NCBI GenBank assembly: GCA_021820805.1
Contig: JAKADF010000211.1
Coordinates: forward strand, 1 to 6,306
DNA: 6,306 bases
From: Bacillota bacterium
GTDB lineage: Bacteria > Bacillota > Bacilli > Alicyclobacillales > Alicyclobacillaceae
Direction of reading: 5' to 3'
Below, one piece after another: positions 1 through 5,802 of the stretch. The first letter of the stretch is position 1, and each line of letters starts with the position of its first letter. Made by a program: the position numbers and the translations under genes. The notes under the pieces were generated by a model that did no database searches, was not told the DNA's origin, and was given only the letters and a program-made list of their open reading frames with translations.

Positions 1-117
1 AAGCACGTTGGGAATGAATTGGGAACGAACTTTTCAGTGCGTTTTGAATACGCTTGGAACGGATTTAGCTTTTCAAGCGGTCATCGTTTTCACGGCTTAC
101 CAATTCCTGACGACTAG
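1..117 (+). CDS. possible C-terminal tail of a partial hypothetical protein
   Basis: From the first base of the window an open frame runs 38 codons to a TAG at 115-117. Its end reads GHRFHGLPIPDD, and the fragment is mostly polar with scattered aromatic residues. I do not recognise the family. The frame would converge on the glycosyltransferase gene, whose stop lies only 16 nt away, a common end-to-end arrangement. A competing frame (8-199) starts inside the window, has no ribosome binding site and runs into the glycosyltransferase gene, so I prefer this one. The fragment is short enough for chance to explain it, and the start lies outside the window. Confidence 0.3.
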   Translation, partial: KHVGNELGTNFSVRFEYAWNGFSFSSGHRFHGLPIPDD

Positions 118-133
118 ATGTCAATCGCCTCCT

Positions 134-1159
134 TTAGTCGCCCACTACAACACGACTCTGACTGTTGCGCTGAATAATCTGTCGGTAAATAGTTTCTAGC
201 GCCTGGACTTCTTTCTCCACTTGGTGATGGTTTTTGACGTACTCCTTTCCTGAAAGTCCAACTATTTTTCGTAGTTCTATGCTCTCCATAAGACGGCTGG
301 CAACCTGCGAAAATTGTCGTTCGTCTCGATAAAGAAACCCCGTTTTGCCGTGGCATATGATGCTCCTATTTCCTGCAATATCTGAACCAATTACGGGAAT
401 GCCCATAGCCATCGCTTCCAAAATAGCTGAAGATTGCCCTTCAGATAAGGAAGTATTGATTACCACATCTGCACATCGATATATGCCGCCCATCTCGCGA
501 TGGGGAATTTGTCCCAAATAGCGAACCCAATGGGCGTTCTGCTCGATTAGTTTCAGTACACGGTTTCCTTCCTCTTTTTCAATAACCGGCCCAACAATCC
601 ATAGGCGAATTCTCGGGTTACATTCATACAAGGAAGCCAGCATCGAAATAGCCACAGGAACATTCTTCACCTTTCGAATGCCTGCCGGAAACACAAATAA
701 GAAACTGCCTTCTTCCTTCTTTCTATGACTTTGGATTAAAGAAAAATCCGAGACCCCCTGAGGGATCAGGAATGTTTTGTGTTCCAATCCCGGAACCTCC
801 CGCCAAAGTAACGCTCTTGCTTCCTGATTGAATACACTAATGGCCTCTGCGCCGTTTAATGATTGAATTACCACGTCTCTCGTCTGCTCATGCAAAAGAG
901 AATGGTTAAAGTCAGTTCCTGTCAGCGTAACCATATACGGGCAGGTTGATGTTCCTGCATGCGTCCAGTACTTGGAGAACTGATACGCATTAAATCCATG
1001 GATCAGATCTGCATGCGGAAGCGGAGGAAAAGAGTTCTCTTCTACAGAGACGACCTCAGTTGAAATCCCAAGACCCTGCAGTGCCTCAGATATCCGCCGG
1101 ACGGTCACCGTATTTCCTCGCTGCTGATGATAATAAGGCGTTACCAGTACGACTTTCAT
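134..1159 (-). CDS. GT-B fold glycosyltransferase, family 4-like (GLT1D1/SenB-like short class)
   Basis: A cytoplasmic-type glycosyltransferase expected to move a sugar from a nucleotide-sugar donor to an unidentified acceptor. The N-terminal domain opens with MKVVLVTPYY and a QRGNTVTVRRI loop, and later has LTGTDFN. The C-terminal donor-binding domain has FPAGIRKVKN, LWIVGP, YLGQIPH and SEGQSSAILEAM, which holds the GT4 E-X7-E pair, followed by GIPVIGSDIAGN and GKTGFLY. There is no signal peptide or membrane segment. At about 341 residues it is shorter than most GT4 enzymes (370-400), but it matches the length and motif order I recall for GLT1D1-type proteins and resembles SenB-type enzymes of selenosugar synthesis. 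No selD- or senA-like neighbour is visible, so the SenB role is unsupported. Start: an in-frame ATG at 1168 has GAAGG directly abutting it, while the ATG at 1159 has the same GAAGG 9 nt upstream and gives the usual family N-terminus, so 1159 is preferred. The gene appears monocistronic. Confidence 0.85.
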   Translation of the reverse strand: MKVVLVTPYYHQQRGNTVTVRRISEALQGLGISTEVVSVEENSFPPLPHADLIHGFNAYQFSKYWTHAGTSTCPYMVTLTGTDFNHSLLHEQTRDVVIQSLNGAEAISVFNQEARALLWREVPGLEHKTFLIPQGVSDFSLIQSHRKKEEGSFLFVFPAGIRKVKNVPVAISMLASLYECNPRIRLWIVGPVIEKEEGNRVLKLIEQNAHWVRYLGQIPHREMGGIYRCADVVINTSLSEGQSSAILEAMAMGIPVIGSDIAGNRSIICHGKTGFLYRDERQFSQVASRLMESIELRKIVGLSGKEYVKNHHQVEKEVQALETIYRQIIQRNSQSRVVVGD

Positions 1160-1188
1160 ACCCTTCATCCTTCAAAGATTTTTGCTTT

Positions 1189-1213
1189 TTGTATGATTTA
1201 TTGAATGATACAA
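1189..1213. promoter_or_regulatory. 25-bp imperfect palindrome, candidate operator
   Basis: Arms TTGTATGATT and AATGATACAA flank a 5-nt centre (TATTG), with 9 of 10 positions pairing. The element lies about 30 nt upstream of the preferred glycosyltransferase start and contains ATAC/GTAT half-sites with a T-N11-A-like layout, as in many dimeric-regulator sites. It could equally be a weak RNA hairpin in the mRNA leader. The regulator is unknown; the nearby LysR gene is decayed. Confidence 0.35.
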
Positions 1214-1230
1214 CAAATGGCGATTATGGG

Positions 1231-1250
1231 TCTGTAAGACAGACTACAGA
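1231..1250. promoter_or_regulatory. short dyad TCTGTA-N8-TACAGA, candidate operator
   Basis: A 6-bp inverted repeat with an 8-nt spacer begins just downstream, on the minus strand, of the TATAAT box at 1254-1259. It would therefore overlap the predicted transcription start of the glycosyltransferase gene, where repressors often bind. Short dyads are common by chance, so confidence is low. Confidence 0.25.
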
Positions 1251-1253
1251 AAG

Positions 1254-1259
1254 ATTATA
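1254..1259 (-). promoter_or_regulatory. candidate -10 box (TATAAT) of the glycosyltransferase gene
   Basis: On the minus strand the sequence here is a perfect sigma-A -10 hexamer, about 95 nt before the preferred start codon. The hexamer 17 nt upstream (1277-1282, ATATAT) is a poor -35 box, so if this is a promoter it is weak or activator-dependent. A second, weaker TATACT lies at 1283-1288. Confidence 0.3.
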
Positions 1260-1333
1260 CGCATTCGGAAATAACGATATATAGTATAAACAACATCTGA
1301 TGGTCGCGAAATAGGCTTTCCTGAGAACCTTCT

Positions 1334-1340
1334 GGGAGGA
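1334..1340 (+). promoter_or_regulatory. strong ribosome binding site of the decayed LysR gene
   Basis: GGGAGGA sits 7 nt before the ATG at 1348. This near-ideal Shine-Dalgarno sequence fixes the original start of the plus-strand LysR remnant and shows that it was once a translated gene rather than a chance similarity. Confidence 0.6.
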
Positions 1341-1347
1341 AGCGCAT

Positions 1348-1666
1348 ATGAACATGATATGTTTGGCAAACCTTCGTTCAAGTGGTAAAGTTCCGGTGCT
1401 TTTTCCGAAGCTGCGGATATCATGAACATAACGCAGTCCTGAGTTGTCGTTAGATCAAAACTATGGAGGAAGAACTGGGAATTTGGTTTTTTGACTGTAT
1501 CACCTCTTATGTCGAATTGACACCTGCCGGACGGTTTTTTTTAAGAAGCCGAAAGACCAGCGAGCGCTCATCTGAACCATATAACGTAACGTTATTTATT
1601 TTCTCAACTGCGTCTTCCGGAAATAGCAGCAACCTATCCAGAAAATATAGCTTCACAAGACGTTAG
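1348..1666 (+). pseudogene. LysR-family transcriptional regulator, frameshifted and truncated remnant
   Basis: The N-terminal winged helix-turn-helix of a LysR-type regulator can be read only by changing frame. From the ATG at 1348 the order is MNMICL, then QTFVQVVK from 1367, then SGAFSEAADIMNITQS from 1392, then VLS-R-stop-IKT leading into MEEELGIWFFD from 1463 and YVELTPAGRFFL. This follows the family pattern (FxxVxxxGSFSxAAxxLxxTQSxLSRQIKxLEEELGxxLFxRxxrxvxLTpAG). The apparent lesions are single extra bases near 1366 and 1391, a shift near 1437-1442, and a TAG at 1451-1453 where the family has Gln (CAG). After the helix-turn-helix the frame drifts into non-family sequence ending at 1666. 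The effector-binding domain of about 200 residues is missing; intact members are about 290-300 residues. No functional product is expected. It is divergent from the glycosyltransferase gene and convergent with the VOC remnant, so it may once have controlled either one. Confidence 0.75.
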
Positions 1667-1675
1667 ACAGCGTGC

Positions 1676-1978
1676 TCAAATGAGGCTCTGGACTAGTGTT
1701 TTAAAATCAGGACCTCAGTAGGGACATATCAGTGCGTCAGCTATCGGCTGGACTGTAACCTGAAGTCCAAGAGATTCTAACCTTCGAATCGATTGCTTGA
1801 CAACAGCATCTTTGGAAGCAAAGGCAACACCAAAATGAAAGAGCGCCGAGAACGTTGGCAAAAGATTCATCAACAATACGATGAAGGGATGATAACTAGC
1901 GCCATAGCCAGGGAATACTTGCGGTTTCAGGGGCACCCAACCAACAAATGAACAAGACACAAGATGATCCATTCTCAA
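1676..1978 (-). pseudogene. VOC (glyoxalase/bleomycin-resistance fold) protein remnant
   Basis: Read on the minus strand from 1978, the frame begins MRMDHLV, a typical opening of the first beta-alpha-beta module of vicinal-oxygen-chelate proteins. It later gives FHFGVAFASKDAVVK and RRLESLGLQVTVQP, matching the second module (fHigFxVeSxexVdxxxxrLxxxGxxVxxxP) with its metal-ligand-type His. The middle stretch, residues about 8-45, does not match the family well, so a deletion or compensating frameshifts are likely. An in-frame TGA at 1715-1717 cuts the frame. Directly past it, in the same frame, comes GPDFKTLVQSLI and a second stop at 1676-1678, resembling the conserved RDPDGxxVE end. The TGA therefore looks like an Arg codon (CGA) mutated to stop. 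I see no convincing ribosome binding site. A short but functional protein is possible, though unlikely. Confidence 0.5.
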
Positions 1979-2140
1979 GAAGCTTGTTTGTTAAGGTTAC
2001 TCCTACTTCACCTGCGATGTATAACGCGTTCGAGCAAAATGGAGTGTCTTTGACTCATCCGATTGATGTGGGCTGCATGAGCTAATGCGTATACGGTGTT
2101 GACTTCATTGTTCAAATCCTCTTCCTTTAGGTTCAATTAT
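1979..2140. other. stretch with no recognisable gene
   Basis: No frame here carries a recognisable protein motif or a good ribosome binding site. A 45-codon plus-strand frame (1948-2085) crosses into it but lacks support. The stretch lies between the VOC remnant and the operon terminator and is probably more decayed sequence. Confidence 0.4.
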
Positions 2141-2178
2141 AAAAAAAGGATTTCGCAATAAACCACGAAATCCCTTTT
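2141..2178 (-). terminator. rho-independent terminator of the transporter-dehydrogenase operon
   Basis: On the minus strand an 8-bp stem (GGATTTCG with CGAAATCC, at 2166-2173 and 2148-2155) encloses a 10-nt loop and is followed by seven T residues (2141-2147). It lies about 90 nt past the stop of the DUF3870 gene and ends the minus-strand operon. The plus-strand reading has only a short TTTT after the stem, so bidirectional use is possible but weaker. Confidence 0.8.
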
Positions 2179-2267
2179 CCACAAAGCCACTCTTTTGTGT
2201 CGAGAACCAATCTTATACTAAATAGTCAATTTTCTATCTTGAACAGTTGATCTCTTGGAATCAGTTG

Positions 2268-2591
2268 TCACAACGATTTAATTGTTTCAACTTGCCGCTG
2301 ATACTCATCCCCGAGATCCTTCAACGCAGCGATAAGTGCGCTCCGTACCTTACCGAAGTAAGATAAAGAAACATCTTGAATAATAGCTGGTATATCATCC
2401 ATTGAGTACCCGCGTAGCAAACCCCTAACAAACTCTTTACCTTGTGCAGTTGCTAAGGTACAGTCAGCATCTAATATTACACCATGCTTTCGATCTATCT
2501 CTACTGTTACAGCAAGCACATCCATAAGTCCCTTTGCTGCTGCCCCTGTAGGTAGTCTACCGTGACCTGCAATAAAGACAGTATGACCCAT
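2268..2591 (-). CDS. DUF3870 domain-containing protein
   Basis: A 107-residue soluble protein that fills one DUF3870 domain. The family pattern is clear: an opening strand HTVFIAGHGRLP, a central GLMDVLAVTVEID, the signature ILDADCTLATAQGKEFVRGLL (residues about 39-59, with Asp41, Asp43 and Cys44), and a C-terminal helical part with a Tyr-Phe-Gly turn (YFGKVRSALIAALKDL). No molecular function is established for the family to my knowledge. Its small size and conserved acidic/Cys patch suggest a regulatory or accessory role, which is only a guess. It is the last gene of the operon, 93 nt after the aldehyde dehydrogenase, with AGGAG at 2597-2601 placed 5 nt before the ATG. A possible promoter of its own lies in the gap, so it may also be expressed separately. 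The terminator at 2141-2178 follows it. Confidence 0.85.
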   Translation of the reverse strand: MGHTVFIAGHGRLPTGAAAKGLMDVLAVTVEIDRKHGVILDADCTLATAQGKEFVRGLLRGYSMDDIPAIIQDVSLSYFGKVRSALIAALKDLGDEYQRQVETIKSL

Positions 2592-2625
2592 ATCTTCTCC
2601 TAAATTCTCTCGTATTTTTTAATAC

Positions 2626-2654
2626 AATGTAACCTCAACAAAAGGTTCAGTCAA
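2626..2654 (-). promoter_or_regulatory. candidate sigma-A promoter before the DUF3870 gene
   Basis: In the gap between the dehydrogenase and DUF3870 genes the minus strand has TTGACT (2649-2654), a 17-nt spacer and TACATT (2626-2631). That is five and four matches of six to the sigma-A hexamers at ideal spacing. Transcription would start near 2618-2620 and give a leader of about 27 nt containing the AGGAG site. This would let DUF3870 be made without the rest of the operon. Confidence 0.4.
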
Positions 2655-2684
2655 GTGCAGACTTCCTGTCAAAATCCATTTGCT

Positions 2685-4166
2685 TTAGTTCGCGAATGGA
2701 TCCTTTGGCTCATTTGGAGAATAATCAATAACAACAGTTTTGTACTCAGTATATTCGTTCAATACAGCATAGCCATGTTCACGACCCAGTCCACTCATTT
2801 TGACACCGCCATATGGAAGGTTCCAATAAACCGGACGATACGTATTTACGGAAACTAACCCTGATTCTAGATTCTCAATCATTCGATGCGCTTTGCCGAT
2901 ATCTTTTGTCCAGACTCCGGCCACAAGCCCGTAAATTGTATCGTTCGCCATTTGAAGGACTTCTTCCTCATTGTCAAAGGGAATAATACATAAAACAGGC
3001 CCGAATATTTCATCTTGAGCAACTTTCCAGTCGTTATGCACATCAGAAAAAATGGTAGGTTGTACAAAATATCCATTTCTGAATTCAGGTGCTTCTAATC
3101 GGCTACCTCCAATTTGCAGCTTTGCACCAGCTTCTTTTCCAAGCTGAATGTATCTTAGTGTTTTTTCCAACTGCTCTTTCGAAGTTTGAGGACCGATATG
3201 CGTCTTTTCATCCAGTGGCATTCCAACTCTAATACCGGCAACCCGACCTTTAAGCCGTGAAATGGCTCGTTCATAAATTTGCCTTAGCACAAAAAGCCTC
3301 GAACCAAGGGAACAGGACTGTCCAGTTGATCGGAAAGCTGAGTGGGTGGCCACTGTAAGAGCTCTTTCCAGATCGCAATCTTCAAATAAGATATGTGGAG
3401 ATTTACCCCCGCATTCAAAAGACATCCGTTTGAAGGAACTGGTAGAATCCTTCATAATCCTTAGTGCTGTTCTGTGTTCGCCTGTAAAAGAGATCTTGTT
3501 CACACCTTTATTCTGAACAAGTGCTCTTCCTGCAGTTTCTCCATAACCAGGAATAACATTCACCACCCCGGCTGGGAAACCGGCTTTTTCAACAAGCTTT
3601 GCTATCTCAAATGCGGTAACAGACGTCTGTTCAGCTGGTTTGAGAATGACTGCATTTCCTGTTGCAAGTGCAGGACCAAGTTTCCACGAATACATCGATA
3701 TTGGTGAATTCCAGGGTGTAATTGCGGCCACAACACCGACTGGTTCTCTCCGTGTGTACGCCGAAGTATTTGGTCGATAAGGGATCGTACTACCAACAAC
3801 TTTATCCGCAAATCCAGCAAAATAACGAATCCATCCAGCTGCACGGGTGATTTCGCCGCGAGTATCCCGAATCGGTTTACCGTTATCTTTCGATTCAAGA
3901 TTAGACAAATATTCAATGTTTTCTAAAATTAATTCACTTAACCGATAAAGCATTTCACCTTTTTCTGTTGCTGAAACGGAACGCCAAGGACCTTTTAATG
4001 CTACCCTCGCAGCATCTACGGCATTTTGAACATCCACCTCATCTGCGGACGGAACGGTTGCCCAGACCTGCCCTGTCGACGGGTCGTACGATTCTATAAC
4101 GTTGTCAGAGTGCGGTTTGACCCACTCACCACCAATATATAAATTTGGATATTCTCTAATTTCCAT
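2685..4166 (-). CDS. NAD(P)-dependent aldehyde dehydrogenase
   Basis: A full-length (493 aa) soluble member of the aldehyde dehydrogenase superfamily, which oxidises an aldehyde to its carboxylic acid. The class landmarks are in order: TPWNSP with oxyanion Asn153, ILKPAEQT with cofactor-binding Lys176, FECGGKSP with general base Glu251, TGQSC with catalytic Cys285, and DEIFGP with Glu386. The end carries PYGGVKMSGLGREHG, typical of betaine-aldehyde/medium-chain aldehyde dehydrogenases, so the substrate is probably a small polar aldehyde; the exact one cannot be read. One cofactor-loop motif is unusual: FTGEHRTALRIM (227-238) replaces the common FTGSxxxGxxI, with Glu in place of Ser and no glycine four positions later. 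AGGAGG at 4175-4180, 8 nt before the ATG, fixes the start. The gene lies downstream of the LivG/LivF ATPases, suggesting that it acts on a metabolite of the transported compound, and upstream of DUF3870. Confidence 0.92.
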   Translation of the reverse strand: MEIREYPNLYIGGEWVKPHSDNVIESYDPSTGQVWATVPSADEVDVQNAVDAARVALKGPWRSVSATEKGEMLYRLSELILENIEYLSNLESKDNGKPIRDTRGEITRAAGWIRYFAGFADKVVGSTIPYRPNTSAYTRREPVGVVAAITPWNSPISMYSWKLGPALATGNAVILKPAEQTSVTAFEIAKLVEKAGFPAGVVNVIPGYGETAGRALVQNKGVNKISFTGEHRTALRIMKDSTSSFKRMSFECGGKSPHILFEDCDLERALTVATHSAFRSTGQSCSLGSRLFVLRQIYERAISRLKGRVAGIRVGMPLDEKTHIGPQTSKEQLEKTLRYIQLGKEAGAKLQIGGSRLEAPEFRNGYFVQPTIFSDVHNDWKVAQDEIFGPVLCIIPFDNEEEVLQMANDTIYGLVAGVWTKDIGKAHRMIENLESGLVSVNTYRPVYWNLPYGGVKMSGLGREHGYAVLNEYTEYKTVVIDYSPNEPKDPFAN

Positions 4167-4174
4167 TTTTTATG

Positions 4175-4180
4175 CCTCCT
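4175..4180 (-). promoter_or_regulatory. strong ribosome binding site of the aldehyde dehydrogenase gene
   Basis: On the minus strand AGGAGG lies 8 nt before the ATG, within a longer AAAGGAGG match. It is only 11 nt beyond the large hairpin at 4192-4237. That places translation initiation within reach of RNA-structure control. Confidence 0.7.
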
Positions 4181-4191
4181 TTAAATGTAGA

Positions 4192-4237
4192 AAAGCCAGT
4201 ACTCGTAGAAAGCTATCACTCTACGTCTACTGGCTTT
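4192..4237 (-). terminator. long two-part hairpin between livF and the aldehyde dehydrogenase gene
   Basis: Outer arms AAAGCCAGTA (4192-4201) and TACTGGCTTT (4228-4237) pair over 10 bp. After a symmetric 2x2 mismatch, inner arms CGTAGA (4204-4209) and TCTACG (4220-4225) pair over 6 bp around a 10-nt loop. On the minus strand the stem is followed by a run extending the last T's to TTTT, then CTACATTT, a weak to moderate T-tail. It fits a terminator or attenuator that lowers dehydrogenase expression relative to the transporter. It could instead be an mRNA-stabilising structure. I see no good promoter between it and the dehydrogenase gene, so at least partial read-through is expected. Confidence 0.55.
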
Positions 4238-4336
4238 CATTCAATGTTTGAGAAAGCGGATAAGGCTCCCCCACAGTGAAGAAACAGTACCAATATAGGC
4301 TTTCACTCTTATGTTTTTAAAACCAATTTGAGGCGT

Positions 4337-5032
4337 TTAAAAATACTTCCAGAAGTTACCCTCTTCCAAAATTGCTGATGATGAATATTCTCCAACCAAT
4401 ATTCCATTTTTTAGTACACAAACATTTTCAACGACAGAAAGTGCCTTTTTAATATTCTGTTCAATTAAGATAACACTTAATTCTCTCGCTTTTTTTAATT
4501 CTATGATACACTTTAGCACTGCGTCAACCATGGTTGGTGACAGGCCAATAAATGGTTCATCCATAATCAATACTTTAGGAAATGACATTAATGCGATACC
4601 CACAGCCAACATTTTTTGTTGACCGCCACTCATACTTCCCGCGGGATCATTTAATTTGCAGTTTAAATCCGGAAAAAAGTTAAGAACAAATTCCATGCCT
4701 TCCTGAACATTTTCACGGGTAACACTTGCACCCATTTCTAGGTTCTCTTTAACCGTTAAAGTTTTAAAAACACCAACGTCTTGAGGGACTAAGCGTATAC
4801 CAGCATTTGCGAACCATCTGGAATTCTTCTTCGATACGTCCATTCCATTGACTATAATTCGGCCACTACGAAGATTATTTAAACCACATAATGCTCCTGC
4901 GAGCGTAGACTTCCCAGCCCCATTATGACCAATAATGGCTGTTGAAGAATTGTCTGTAATGGATAAACTCACATCGACAAGTGCACGCTTGTCTCCGTGA
5001 TATACACAAATAGATTCGGCAGTTAGCATCAT
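4337..5032 (-). CDS. livF: branched-chain amino acid-type ABC transporter ATP-binding protein (LivF type)
   Basis: The second ATPase of a HAAT-family importer, which hydrolyses ATP at the inner face of the membrane together with its LivG partner. The start used gives 231 residues, the usual LivF length. Numbered from there, Walker A GHNGAGKST is at about 35-43, the Q-loop Gln at 84 (LVPQD), the signature MSGGQ at 134-138, and Walker B VLIMDEP ends in catalytic Glu159. The switch position reads IEQN with Gln instead of His, which is normal for LivF (VEQN). Start choice: a longer frame opens with TTG at 5053 and would overlap livG, but family proteins begin near MLTAESICVYHG. GAGGGG (5036-5041) precedes the paired ATGs at 5032 and 5029 by 3 and 6 nt, so 5029 is an equally good start. 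This ribosome binding site overlaps the livG TGA stop, indicating translational coupling. Substrate specificity is set by a binding protein not seen here. Confidence 0.88.
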   Translation of the reverse strand: MMLTAESICVYHGDKRALVDVSLSITDNSSTAIIGHNGAGKSTLAGALCGLNNLRSGRIIVNGMDVSKKNSRWFANAGIRLVPQDVGVFKTLTVKENLEMGASVTRENVQEGMEFVLNFFPDLNCKLNDPAGSMSGGQQKMLAVGIALMSFPKVLIMDEPFIGLSPTMVDAVLKCIIELKKARELSVILIEQNIKKALSVVENVCVLKNGILVGEYSSSAILEEGNFWKYF

Positions 5033-5039
5033 GTACCCC

Positions 5040-5801
5040 TCACTGTTCCCCAAAGTAAATAGCTGTCAACTGCTTATTATTCACGATTTCTTCTGGTGTA
5101 CCTGAAGCAAGAACCTGACCATGATGCAAGAATATTAGTGTATCTGCTAATTCTTTTACAACATCCATATTATGTTCAATCATCAGAACCGAGACACCAC
5201 GATCTGGAAGACTCCGAACACTCTTTGTCATCTCCATCAACACTGCAGGATCTACTCCTGATGTTCCTTCATCCAAAAGAAGATACTCTGGTTTTGAAAT
5301 TAGCGCTCTTGCCAAAGATACTAATTTTTGCTGTCCATATGGGAGACGTCCAACCACTTCATTTTTCATATCACCGAGGTGATATTCCTGAAGTAAATTT
5401 TCTACCTCATTCACGGCCGCTTTCTGTTGGGGCGTTTTTTTTGTCGAGAAAAAACTTTTAAAAAAGGTTTCTCCAATGCCCTTTACACCTAGATATAGGT
5501 TTTCAAAAACCGTCAGCTCGTTAAATAATCGTAAGTGTTGAAAGGTCCTTGCAACACCATGCTGCAACAATTTGTGCGGTGGGAGTCCAGTTATATTTTT
5601 ACCGTCAACAGATACGGCCCCACTATCTGGCCTTGCAAAACCACTGATTAAGTTGAATATTGTGGTTTTTCCAGCACCGTTTGGACCTACTAAGCATGTA
5701 ACTTCTCCCTTTTTCGCTTCAAATGAAACGTCATTTGAGACTTTGTTACCGCCGAAGGATTTTAACAAATGTGAGACACAAAGCCCGCTGCTGTTTGTCA
5801 T
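5040..5801 (-). CDS. livG: branched-chain amino acid-type ABC transporter ATP-binding protein (LivG type)
   Basis: The first ATPase of the HAAT-family importer. It has 253 residues, the normal LivG length. Walker A GPNGAGKT is at 39-46, the LivG-typical Q-loop ARTFQHLRLF has Gln88, the signature LPYGQQK is at 153-159 (family LSYGQQR), Walker B LLLDE ends in Glu178, and the switch His210 lies in IEHNMDVV. The protein ends YFGEQ, close to the usual YLGE tail. One oddity is that the residue after the catalytic Glu is Gly (DEGTSGVDP) where most members have Pro-Ala (DEPAAGLNP); the catalytic residues themselves are intact. The ATG lies 1 nt after the livM stop, with GGAG (5809-5812) 7 nt upstream inside the end of livM, so the two are cotranslated. 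Its stop overlaps the livF ribosome binding site. Confidence 0.9.
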   Translation of the reverse strand: MTNSSGLCVSHLLKSFGGNKVSNDVSFEAKKGEVTCLVGPNGAGKTTIFNLISGFARPDSGAVSVDGKNITGLPPHKLLQHGVARTFQHLRLFNELTVFENLYLGVKGIGETFFKSFFSTKKTPQQKAAVNEVENLLQEYHLGDMKNEVVGRLPYGQQKLVSLARALISKPEYLLLDEGTSGVDPAVLMEMTKSVRSLPDRGVSVLMIEHNMDVVKELADTLIFLHHGQVLASGTPEEIVNNKQLTAIYFGEQ

Positions 5802-5802
5802 A

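Noticed and set aside
1244..1429. Minus-strand open frame of 61 aa opposite the LysR remnant.
   Set aside because: It is antisense to the recognisable LysR start and helix-turn-helix, and has no family motif or ribosome binding site.
1594..1717. Plus-strand frame reading LRLPEIAATYPEN as a possible surviving piece of the LysR effector domain.
   Set aside because: The match is too short and it overlaps the end of the VOC remnant on the other strand; it could be real but cannot be supported here.
1835..2085. Two small plus-strand frames (1835-1951, 38 aa, and 1948-2085, 45 aa) joined by an ATGA stop-start overlap, resembling a coupled gene pair.
   Set aside because: Neither has a properly spaced ribosome binding site, the first lies antisense to the VOC remnant, whose motifs are recognisable, and neither product resembles a known family. 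Conservation in relatives would be needed to revive them.
5040..5053. TTG start for livF at 5053, giving a 14-nt overlap with livG.
   Set aside because: The extra seven residues do not belong to the family N-terminus, and GAGGGG is correctly placed for the ATGs at 5032/5029, not for the TTG.
5096..5461. Plus-strand 121-aa open frame inside livG.
   Set aside because: It is antisense to the conserved ATPase motifs and has no start signals or family resemblance.
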